A program made the position numbers and the translations under genes. The notes under the pieces were generated by a model. That model saw only the letters and a list, made by a program, of their open reading frames with translations, made no database searches and had not been told where the DNA came from. Shown here in pieces: positions 1 through 5,076 of a stretch of 5,360 nt of DNA; the first letter of the stretch is position 1, and each line of letters opens with the position of its first letter. The DNA is from an uncultured Neomegalonema sp. (GTDB lineage: Bacteria > Pseudomonadota > Alphaproteobacteria > Rhodobacterales > Rhodobacteraceae), in NCBI GenBank assembly GCA_937944035.1, contig CALDZQ010000168.1:1-5360 (forward strand), in the 5' to 3' direction.

Positions 1-1461
1 CGACACCCAATGGCTGAGCAGGGTGTTTTCAAACTTCAGGGCGCCGCGTAGCCAGCGGCGGGCGCCGCGCGGGGTGGATTCGTCGTAGGGGCGGAAATTG
101 GCGTCCAGGGTGGCGCGGGCGTCGTCTTCGACATTCATCAGCACGAAAATCGCCTTGCGACCGTCCACTTCCAGAAATCCGGCCAGACTGCGCACGAAAT
201 GCATGGTTCCGGTCTTTGACCAAAAGCGGTGTTCGGGCAGCGTTGTACCGCGCGGGACTTTTAAATCGCCTTTGCTGTGCAGGTTGATGAAGCCACTGCC
301 GTAGCGCTCGTGTCCGACGCGCAGGATGTTGGCCAGTTGGATCGGCGTCATGCGGGAGCGGACGCTGAGTCCGGAATGGTTCTCCATCACAAAACCCGTA
401 TCGTTGAGCGTGTCGAGCACCCCGCCTTCGCCGCGCAGCCAATCGGCGGTGAGCGCGCCCGCATCTGAAATGCTGGACGGTTCACGCATCAGCCGCTGGA
501 CGGAGGCCATGCCCAACGTCTCTGCGGTCAGGTTGTTGGAGTATTTCATCATCTTCATCAGCAGGCCGAACGCCACATCCGAACGGTGGGTGGCGATGGA
601 GTCTCCGGCGGGCGTATCGGACGTGCTTTCGGGCGCGGGAAGGGTGATGCCGGACTCGGAACAGAGCGAGCGGAACACCTCCGCCGCGTAAGCCGCCGGA
701 CGGCGGACCGGGAACCAGCGTTGCCCGGCCTTGCGCAGGCTGCGGCTGGGGATGGTCCACAGCTCGCGCTGGCCGAGTGTGCCATGCTCGTAGATTTGTG
801 CCGTTGAACTGCGGAAGGCGACGGATTTTGCGGGGACGGAACGGGTATCGGCAAAGGCCGTGCTGGCCAGGGCGAGGCGGCCGTCCTGCTGTCGCCATTT
901 CATCAACACGCGGTTGAAGTTGAGGTTCAGGCCGCTGAGGCCGGGGTTGTAGCCCGCCTGCATCGGCTGGCGCTCGTTGAGAGTGGCCGTCTCCGGCAGG
1001 GCGCTGCCGTTGTAGAAGAACTGTCCGCTGATGCGGCGGACGCCTTTTTCGCGGAGCTTTGAGACGAGATCGGCCAGATCAGCGGTGTCCAACGCGGGAT
1101 CACCGCCGCCGATGAGGTGTAGATCGCCCTGAACCGTGCCGTCTTCAACCGGACCCGTGGCATAAATCTCGGTCACAAACCGCGCTTCGGGGCGGAAGGC
1201 GGAGAGGGTGAGGAAGGACGTGACCGATTTTGTCACCGAGGCGGGGATGAAGGACTCGTCCGCATTATGCGCGTCGAGCAGGTCTCCGGTCGCCGCGTCG
1301 ATCAGAACCCAGCCGCTGCGCCCGCGTGGCGGGGCGGTATCGAGCGACAAGGCGGTCGAGCGGATCGGCCTCGCACGGGGCAACGGGGATTGTGCGGCGA
1401 GCGCCGTCTTACCCGTCAGCGCCAATGCGCCACCGATGAATGCTCTGCGGGCGATTACCAT
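1..1461 (-). CDS. dacB: D-alanyl-D-alanine carboxypeptidase/endopeptidase, PBP4 type (peptidase S13), C-terminus cut by window edge
   Basis: The frame is open for 487 codons from ATG at 1461 to the left edge with no stop. All three penicillin-binding motifs of family S13 are visible: SVTK at residues 75-78 (catalytic Ser75 and Lys78), SNN at 308-310, and KTG at 416-418. The roughly 230 residues between the first two motifs match the large insertion domains of PBP4, and the motif positions are close to those of E. coli DacB. The family trims or cleaves D-Ala peptide bonds of peptidoglycan in the periplasm. The N-terminus has twin arginines followed by AFIGG, a hydrophobic stretch and an ALA-A site near residue 22, suggesting Tat-type export. 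About 70 residues follow KTG, so little of the C-terminus should be missing. The start overlaps the end of nadD by 7 nt and has no strong Shine-Dalgarno, which suggests translational coupling. Confidence 0.93.
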   Translation of the reverse strand, partial: MVIARRAFIGGALALTGKTALAAQSPLPRARPIRSTALSLDTAPPRGRSGWVLIDAATGDLLDAHNADESFIPASVTKSVTSFLTLSAFRPEARFVTEIYATGPVEDGTVQGDLHLIGGGDPALDTADLADLVSKLREKGVRRISGQFFYNGSALPETATLNERQPMQAGYNPGLSGLNLNFNRVLMKWRQQDGRLALASTAFADTRSVPAKSVAFRSSTAQIYEHGTLGQRELWTIPSRSLRKAGQRWFPVRRPAAYAAEVFRSLCSESGITLPAPESTSDTPAGDSIATHRSDVAFGLLMKMMKYSNNLTAETLGMASVQRLMREPSSISDAGALTADWLRGEGGVLDTLNDTGFVMENHSGLSVRSRMTPIQLANILRVGHERYGSGFINLHSKGDLKVPRGTTLPEHRFWSKTGTMHFVRSLAGFLEVDGRKAIFVLMNVEDDARATLDANFRPYDESTPRGARRWLRGALKFENTLLSHWVS

Positions 1462-2066
1462 GCGCCGGACTTTCTGATCTGGGTTGAGGAGAGGGGCGAC
1501 ATCGGGTGGGTCAGCATGGTCCAGCACGGCGCGTCTTGCAATGGCAAAACGGGGGCGGCCTGCGGCGGAAGGCGATAGCGCGCAAAGCGGCGGGCGGCGG
1601 GTGACAGACCTGCGCGGAGCTGTTGACCGGGGCGGGCGAGGACGGCGATTGGAACACGGGTCATAATTTGCGGCCACCTATCCCATTGATGAAACTGGGC
1701 CAGATTATCCGCCCCCATCAGCCACACAAAACGCACTTCAGGGTAAATTTCCGTTAACGCGCGGATGGTGTCGAGCGTGAATCTGGTTCCGAGGCGGGAT
1801 TCAATGTCTGTTGCGATGATGCGCGGGTGGTCGATCAGGCGGCAAGCCGCGTCGATACGCTTTGCCAAAGGCGCAGGAGGGCGGGGTTTGAGCGGGTTGC
1901 CCGGCGATAACAGCCACCAGACCCGGTCAAGACCCAAGCGCCGCATTGCGGTCTTTGAAATATGCAAATGGCCCTGATGGGCCGGGTTGAACGAGCCGCC
2001 CAACAAACCGACCCGCAAGCCGGATGAAGCCGTTGGTTTCGCCTGAAACAAAAAACGCTCTCCCAC
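1455..2066 (-). CDS. nadD: Nicotinate-nucleotide adenylyltransferase
   Basis: NadD joins nicotinate mononucleotide to AMP from ATP, giving deamido-NAD in the cytoplasm, the penultimate step of NAD synthesis. The N-terminal nucleotidyltransferase motif GGSFNPAHQGH (residues 23-33 from the GTG start) contains HxGH. WLMGADNLAQFHQW in the middle and SSTQIR at residues 193-198 are further NadD signatures. The length (203 aa) fits the family. The start is uncertain. GTG at 2066 lies in the loop of a terminator hairpin. TTG at 2051 has GGGAGAG 6 nt upstream, but that sequence is in the hairpin stem. TTG at 2018 would give an N-terminus starting directly at LRVGLLGG, as in many relatives. The gene overlaps dacB by 7 nt and probably forms an operon with it. 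No clear promoter of its own was found. Confidence 0.93.
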   Translation of the reverse strand: MGERFLFQAKPTASSGLRVGLLGGSFNPAHQGHLHISKTAMRRLGLDRVWWLLSPGNPLKPRPPAPLAKRIDAACRLIDHPRIIATDIESRLGTRFTLDTIRALTEIYPEVRFVWLMGADNLAQFHQWDRWPQIMTRVPIAVLARPGQQLRAGLSPAARRFARYRLPPQAAPVLPLQDAPCWTMLTHPMSPLSSTQIRKSGAW

Positions 2067-2087
2067 AACCGAATGCGGGAGAGCGTT
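2050..2087 (-). terminator. Intrinsic terminator after the secreted Cys-rich protein gene
   Basis: A perfect 11-bp stem pairs 2054-2064 with 2077-2087 around a 12-nt loop. On the minus strand it is followed at once by six T residues, then G and three more T. This is a textbook rho-independent terminator, 39 nt past the TAA stop of the 2126-2632 gene. It has no T tract on the plus side, so it acts on minus-strand transcription. It overlaps the upstream start candidates of nadD. Confidence 0.88.
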
Positions 2088-2125
2088 ATCATTGACTGCG
2101 TGACAGGTCTAGCGACCCGACGCAC

Positions 2126-2632
2126 TTACATTGCGCAGGCGTATTGACCGTTATCCGCAAGCTGGATCAGCGAACCGCCGCGACCAACGCAATCCATCAG
2201 CGCTTCGTCAGCGATGTTGTTGGTTCCGTTGTATCCGGTATCAACGCCCTGAGGGATAACACTGGAATTTTCAGCCGACGCTGTGGTCTGCTGGCCCGGT
2301 GCGGACGCTTCGTAGTTACAGTAATGGTTGAAGTCTTCCGACTGGCTGGCCATGCCGCCCGCCGCGTAACAAGCGCGAAGCGAACCGTCAGCGCCGGTCA
2401 TGTCGAGAGGGGTGTTCGGGTCCGGTGCGCCGACAGGCTGCGTGAATTCGACGGCAGCAACGGTCTGGGAGCGTACTTCGTCTGCGGTCGGGATGCGGAC
2501 AACCGTTTCAGTGGAACCGTAAATCGATGCTTCAACAGTTTCGGGGATGAGGACGCCGAGGTCTTCTGCAAATGCAAAACTAGAGGCGAATGTCATTGCT
2601 ACAGCAAGTGCTGCAAGGGATGATTTTACCAC
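2126..2632 (-). CDS. Secreted protein with two C-x3-GG-x-C modules (DUF333-like), function unknown
   Basis: This encodes a 168-residue exported protein. Residues 1-22 form a signal peptide (VKSS, then a hydrophobic run) with an A-F-A cleavage site before ED. The mature part is acidic and rich in Thr, Ala, Ser and Asn. It holds exactly four cysteines, at 88, 105, 148 and 166, in two similar units: C-x3-GG-x11-C (88-105) and C-x3-GG-x12-C (148-166), the second ending two residues before the stop. The spacing suggests two disulfide-closed loops in the periplasm or outside. The C-GG-SLIQ-G-YAC pattern recalls the DUF333 module of small secreted or lipoprotein-like proteins. There is no lipobox, so it is not a lipoprotein. 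The GTG start is chosen because AGGAG lies 6 nt upstream. It resembles the product of 2974-3303. The gene is followed by a strong terminator. I do not know its function. Confidence 0.85.
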   Translation of the reverse strand: MVKSSLAALAVAMTFASSFAFAEDLGVLIPETVEASIYGSTETVVRIPTADEVRSQTVAAVEFTQPVGAPDPNTPLDMTGADGSLRACYAAGGMASQSEDFNHYCNYEASAPGQQTTASAENSSVIPQGVDTGYNGTNNIADEALMDCVGRGGSLIQLADNGQYACAM

Positions 2633-2638
2633 GATAGT

Positions 2639-2643
2639 CTCCT
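2639..2643 (-). promoter_or_regulatory. Shine-Dalgarno AGGAG fixing the GTG start at 2632
   Basis: AGGAG on the minus strand is separated by 6 nt (ACTATC) from GTG at 2632. The next in-frame residues are a good signal peptide, so this site decides for a GTG start. Confidence 0.75.
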
Positions 2644-2658
2644 GCCAAGTTTTCGGAT

Positions 2659-2672
2659 GTGCTTAAGAGCAC
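2659..2672. repeat. Short inverted repeat in the 5' leader
   Basis: GTGCT and AGCAC flank TAAG, forming a 5-bp palindrome 27 nt upstream of the GTG start of the secreted protein gene. It could be an operator half-site pair or a small leader hairpin. The stem is short enough to arise by chance. Confidence 0.3.
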
Positions 2673-2937
2673 TTTTGTGACGCAGCCCCTATCGGACCGA
2701 CATGACGACTGTGTACGTGAAAGACTTGAAAGGAGTTAATAAAATAAATCTCAATATCCGGCTCAGGCCGACGCGACAGAGAGCGCGGCGAAGTCATCAG
2801 ACCTTGATTCTCAGGGAGTTCCATCGGCAAAATGGACAAAATGTCGCACCCTGAATTCGGTGCGATTTCGTGGCTGAGATGCACCACATTCTTGACACAA
2901 TTCGACATAAATCGCGAATCATAATCATTTAACTGCG
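2673..2937. other. Intergenic region without a convincing gene
   Basis: The roughly 340 nt between the two secreted protein genes are more AT-rich than the genes. A minus-strand 81-codon frame at 2663-2908 has no ribosome binding site, no recognisable domain and an unremarkable sequence, so I do not call it. The region holds a 7-bp hairpin at 2844-2865 (TCGCACC and GGTGCGA around CTGAATTC). It must also hold the promoter of the 2126-2632 gene, because the upstream gene ends in a hairpin, but I could not find a clear -35/-10 pair on the minus strand. Confidence 0.5.
2844..2865. repeat. Intergenic 7-bp inverted repeat
   Basis: TCGCACC (2844-2850) and GGTGCGA (2859-2865) are perfect complements around an 8-nt loop. 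No T tract follows on the minus strand; on the plus strand TTTCG follows. It may be an operator, a weak terminator or a structured leader element of the downstream minus-strand gene. Confidence 0.35.
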
Positions 2938-2964
2938 ATCAGAGGCGGCGATACCGCCCCTGAT
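2938..2964 (-). terminator. Hairpin after the small secreted protein gene, probable terminator
   Basis: ATCAGAGGCGG (2938-2948) pairs with CCGCCCCTGAT (2954-2964) around a 5-nt loop, an 11-bp stem with one mismatch. It starts 10 nt past the TGA stop of the 2974-3303 gene. The following minus-strand sequence is AT-rich but lacks a clean T run, so termination may be weak or factor-assisted. Confidence 0.55.
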
Positions 2965-2973
2965 AAAGACTTG

Positions 2974-3303
2974 TCAGAGTGCGAAACAGGCGATGCGAGC
3001 AGATGAAATTGGTAAGACAATTCCGCCGCTTGCCTTGCAACGCTCAGTATCTGCTTGAGTCCAGGCCGCTTCCGGCTTGGCCACGTTGTCCTCAACCACG
3101 AAGATCGAAACATCTTCACCCTGAACAGGCGTCGCCTCCTCAGAGATCACGCGCGCGCCGGACAGTGAGCGGACTTCCGCCTCGGACAGTACGGGCAAGG
3201 CATCCAGATCGAAGCTGCTTTGCTCATCAGCGAGCGATTGCGCGAAGGCGGGTGCTGTGGCGGCGATCATCGCGCACACAGCTATAGGTTTTAAAAACTG
3301 CAT
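2974..3303 (-). CDS. Small secreted protein with one C-x3-GG-x11-C module, paralogue of the 2126-2632 product
   Basis: This encodes a 109-residue exported protein of unknown function. Residues 1-21 are a signal peptide ending A-F-A before QS, the same cleavage motif as in the neighbouring secreted protein. The mature part is acidic (SFDLDALPVLSEAEVRS, then TPVQGEDVSIFVVEDN) and ends in a single cysteine module. Cys89 is followed by x3 and Gly93-Gly94, and Cys106 lies 17 residues after Cys89. The protein ends three residues later. The EVRS segment, the following PV..D stretch and the terminal module all have counterparts in the 2126-2632 product. The one other cysteine (10) is in the signal peptide, so one disulfide is expected. 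ATG at 3303 is preferred over the in-frame GTG directly before it because AAGGAG is 6 nt from the ATG. A hairpin follows the stop. Confidence 0.82.
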   Translation of the reverse strand: MQFLKPIAVCAMIAATAPAFAQSLADEQSSFDLDALPVLSEAEVRSLSGARVISEEATPVQGEDVSIFVVEDNVAKPEAAWTQADTERCKASGGIVLPISSARIACFAL

Positions 3304-3309
3304 CACATT

Positions 3310-3315
3310 CTCCTT
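3310..3315 (-). promoter_or_regulatory. Shine-Dalgarno AAGGAG deciding the ATG start at 3303
   Basis: AAGGAG on the minus strand lies 6 nt from ATG at 3303 but only 3 nt from the adjacent in-frame GTG at 3306. This favours the ATG. Confidence 0.75.
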
Positions 3316-3428
3316 GGTAACTATCCGTTAGATAAGAACGTAGCGCTGATTACGCAAAGGGGCATGGCTAAGTTCCATACGGACGAGCACGATTTAGCGA
3401 GGTTGTGGCGGTTGGGACGCGATACAAT

Positions 3429-3457
3429 GCGGCGATCCTGTGCGGCGATCCTGTGCG
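3429..3457. repeat. 13-bp direct tandem repeat upstream of pncA
   Basis: The unit GCGGCGATCCTGT occurs at 3429-3441 and again, identically, at 3442-3454, followed by a partial third copy (GCG). It lies in the non-coding gap about 70 nt upstream of the pncA start, just upstream of a candidate promoter. It could be a recent slippage duplication or a doubled binding site. Confidence 0.8.
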
Positions 3458-3466
3458 TCTTCGCGA

Positions 3467-3495
3467 TTGACCTGAGCGGGCAAACCATTTGGTAT
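3467..3495 (+). promoter_or_regulatory. Candidate promoter of pncA
   Basis: TTGACC (5 of 6 to the -35 consensus) is followed after 17 nt by TGGTAT, a weak -10 (3 of 6). Transcription would begin near 3502, giving a leader of about 25 nt to the preferred start at 3527 and leaving the upstream ATG at 3494 untranscribed. The match is suggestive only. Confidence 0.35.
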
Positions 3496-3526
3496 GACGC
3501 AAATACCACGGATGCGGAGAGCGATG

Positions 3527-4126
3527 ATGCATAATGAAGCCCTGTTGATGATCGATGTGCAAAATGACTTTTGCCCCGGCGGCGCGCTGGCGGTGGCCGA
3601 CGGGGATGCGGTGATCCCGGTTATCAACGCGATGCAGGAGCGGTTCGCGCTGCGCATTGCAACGCAGGACTGGCATCCGGCGGGGCATTCGTCCTTTGCC
3701 GCCAGCCACGAGGGCGCCGCGCCGTTTTCGATGATCGATATGCCTTACGGGCCGCAAGTCCTGTGGCCGACCCATTGTGTGCAGGGCAGCGAGGGGGCCG
3801 CGTTTCACCCTGAGCTGGCGCTGGAAGGGGCGGCGCTTATCATCCGCAAGGGCTATAACCGCGCCATCGACAGCTATTCAGCGTTTTTCGAGAATGACCG
3901 GACCACGCCCACGGGACTGACCGGATACCTGCGCGATCAGGGGGTCACGGCGCTGACCATGACGGGCCTCGCCACCGATTATTGTGTACGCTACTCCGCC
4001 GTCGATGCGCGCAAACTGGGGTTTGAGGTGACGCTGGTGGAGAATGCCTGCCGTGCGATCGATATGGACGGCTCTCTGGCAGAGGCGATGGCGGAAATGA
4101 AGGGGTGCGGCGTGGTGGTGGTTTGA
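3527..4126 (+). CDS. pncA: Nicotinamidase
   Basis: PncA hydrolyses nicotinamide to nicotinate and ammonia in the cytoplasm and feeds salvaged nicotinate into NAD synthesis. The 199-residue protein has the whole isochorismatase-fold signature. IDVQNDFCPGG carries catalytic Asp10, IIRKGYN carries Lys108, and GLATDYCV carries the nucleophile Cys153. Asp48, His50 and His54 of QDWHPAGHSSF, plus His83 of WPTHCVQGS, fit the metal site. DSYSAFFEN at 115-123 is also typical of nicotinamidases rather than generic isochorismatases. The start at 3527 is chosen because GGAGA lies 6 nt upstream and MHNEALLMIDVQNDF matches the family's usual short N-terminus. In-frame ATGs at 3494, 3512 and 3524 would add up to 11 residues. 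It is the only plus-strand gene between minus-strand ones and converges on the PAS protein gene. Confidence 0.95.
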   Translation: MHNEALLMIDVQNDFCPGGALAVADGDAVIPVINAMQERFALRIATQDWHPAGHSSFAASHEGAAPFSMIDMPYGPQVLWPTHCVQGSEGAAFHPELALEGAALIIRKGYNRAIDSYSAFFENDRTTPTGLTGYLRDQGVTALTMTGLATDYCVRYSAVDARKLGFEVTLVENACRAIDMDGSLAEAMAEMKGCGVVVV

Positions 4127-4159
4127 CGGGCAGACGCCGCATTCAAACCCTCCGCCACG
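4111..4159. terminator. Imperfect hairpin between convergent genes, possible bidirectional terminator
   Basis: 4111-4126, which includes the pncA stop codon, pairs with 4143-4159. There are about 15 pairs (one of them G-U as RNA), one mismatch and one bulge, around a 16-nt loop. It lies between the convergent pncA and PAS protein genes. Neither strand has a T run after the stem, so it may not terminate on its own. Confidence 0.4.
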
Positions 4160-4173
4160 ATGAGAGATCGCTT

Positions 4174-4752
4174 TCAGCCGTTCAGATAACGATCTGACAA
4201 CGAATAAATTTCTGATGTCACACCGGACATGCTGACACCCTTTTTGAGCAGGTCGCTTTCCTCGCAGGGCGTGAAGACCGATGAGGATTTTTCAGTGACA
4301 GAGCCGATTGGCGCAACCCAGACAAGGAAGCGGCTGACCTGATCGGGGTGTTCCTTGAAACAGGGCAAAACCATGCGCTCAAGGCTTTCGAGAATGCCGT
4401 TCTCAAGGGTTGCGCGCTGGATCGAATAGGCGGGCTGATTGGTCTTGATGGCGAGTTCATACGGGGCAACCGCGTCGGGAAGGGCGCTGGCGGGGATCGT
4501 GTCCTCAAGGTATTTGCGGTTAAAATCCGGCCCAAGGTGACGCGCGACGTTCGAGCCGTGAACCGCAACGTAAAACCTGCGCGCGCCCTCGTGCAGGTGA
4601 ATGACGCTGATGTCCCCCACCCATGCGCGAAGCTTGATCGGATCGATAAATTTGGTCGTCGGAAGCGCCGCATCGCCGCGCGCCTGCATCCAGAGGGAGA
4701 GCAGGTTTTCCGCCGGCTGACTGAGAACCAACTGAGGGGCGATTGTCGTCAT
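4174..4752 (-). CDS. PAS_5-type (DUF1457-like) single-domain protein
   Basis: The 192-residue protein resembles the PAS_5 family (PF07310) of alphaproteobacteria, in which a single PAS-like domain fills most of the chain. The family pattern is visible: LLSLWMQARGDAALPTTKFIDPIKLRAWVGDISVI (written here only in part as key blocks LLSLW, ALPTTKF, LRAWVGDISVI), then RRFYVAVHGSNVARHLGPDF and KYLEDTIP, then a segment around ERMVLPCF near residue 128. PAS domains sense small ligands or mediate contacts. The ligand and partner here are unknown, and no kinase, cyclase or DNA-binding domain is attached. No signal peptide or membrane segment is seen, so it should be cytoplasmic. I prefer ATG at 4752 because homology begins soon after it. 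ATG at 4761 is nearly equal. The frame stays open to ATG at 4872, but those 40 residues (with a CCC run) look unlike protein and overlap the predicted transcription start. It converges on pncA. Confidence 0.75.
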   Translation of the reverse strand: MTTIAPQLVLSQPAENLLSLWMQARGDAALPTTKFIDPIKLRAWVGDISVIHLHEGARRFYVAVHGSNVARHLGPDFNRKYLEDTIPASALPDAVAPYELAIKTNQPAYSIQRATLENGILESLERMVLPCFKEHPDQVSRFLVWVAPIGSVTEKSSSVFTPCEESDLLKKGVSMSGVTSEIYSLSDRYLNG

Positions 4753-4874
4753 TTTATGCATCCGATGCGGCGTGAGAAACTTCACTAGGTTGTTGTATAT
4801 GCAGCAGCATTCCGCATTTCGCTGATGGTCGATGTGGCCGCCTTTGTCAATGTTGGCATATAAAAACGGCATAC

Positions 4875-4902
4875 ATTATTAAGGGCGTGTCAACGGCTTC
4901 AA
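4875..4902 (-). promoter_or_regulatory. Candidate promoter of the PAS protein gene
   Basis: On the minus strand TTGAAG (4902-4897, 4 of 6) is followed after 16 nt by AATAAT (4880-4875, 5 of 6). Transcription would start near 4868, giving a leader of about 115 nt to ATG at 4752. This is the best -35/-10 pair upstream of that gene by eye. A TTGACA overlapping the spacer has no good -10 at the right distance. Confidence 0.4.
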
Positions 4903-4966
4903 CTGTTTTGCAGCATTCTGCGTAATTCTTGACTCACACTCGGCGCTGTAGGCTTTTGTTTTTTCG

Positions 4967-5007
4967 CGATTTTCCAGTCGCAAGCTGTTCCGGCTTGCTC
5001 CAAATCG
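4967..5007. repeat. Nested inverted repeat upstream of the right-edge gene
   Basis: Outer arms CGATTT (4967-4972) and AAATCG (5002-5007) enclose inner arms GCAAGC (4980-4985) and GCTTGC (4993-4998). The central loop is 7 nt and the internal loop is asymmetric. Either strand could fold into a two-tier hairpin. It may be a regulatory or recombination-related site. No T run follows, so it is not a standard terminator. Confidence 0.45.
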
Positions 5008-5076
5008 CCGGCATTAGGTATCAAACGCACCAACAATGATATACAGTCAAACCGCTGAATCCGCTAGTGTTTATGG

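Larger units (their letters stand above)
4753..5076. other. Intergenic region between divergent genes
   Basis: The gap is relatively AT-rich and lies between the divergently transcribed PAS protein gene and the right-edge gene. It holds a candidate minus-strand promoter (4875-4902) and a nested inverted repeat (4967-5007). A possible extended -10 for the right-edge gene (TGATATACA, 5037-5045) lacks a matching -35. No tRNA, att-like direct repeat or small protein gene could be supported. Confidence 0.5.

Noticed and set aside
2144..2623. Plus-strand 159-codon frame opposite the larger secreted protein gene
   Set aside because: It is antisense to a gene with a clear signal peptide, Shine-Dalgarno and terminator, and its own translation shows no family features.
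2663..2908. Minus-strand 81-codon frame between the two secreted protein genes
   Set aside because: It has no ribosome binding site, signal peptide, domain or family resemblance, and it overlaps the expected promoter region and 5' leader of the 2126-2632 gene.
2892..2925. TTGACA with a later CATAAT on the plus strand, a possible promoter
   Set aside because: The spacer is 22 nt, too long for a usual promoter, and no plus-strand gene lies within reach.
3329..3357. TTGCGT and TATCTA at 17-nt spacing upstream of the small secreted protein gene (minus strand)
   Set aside because: Each box matches only 3 of 6 consensus bases, which is at chance level, although the position would suit a promoter.
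3321..3808. Minus-strand frames opposite and upstream of pncA
   Set aside because: They overlap the well-supported nicotinamidase in antisense and look like GC-driven shadow frames.
4753..4872. N-terminal extension of the PAS protein to ATG at 4872
   Set aside because: The 40 extra residues do not look like the family, have no Shine-Dalgarno, and overlap the predicted transcription start. The frame is simply open.
4903..5076. Possible tRNA or attachment site before the right-edge gene
   Set aside because: No cloverleaf arms, T-loop sequence or matching direct repeat could be found on either strand by eye.
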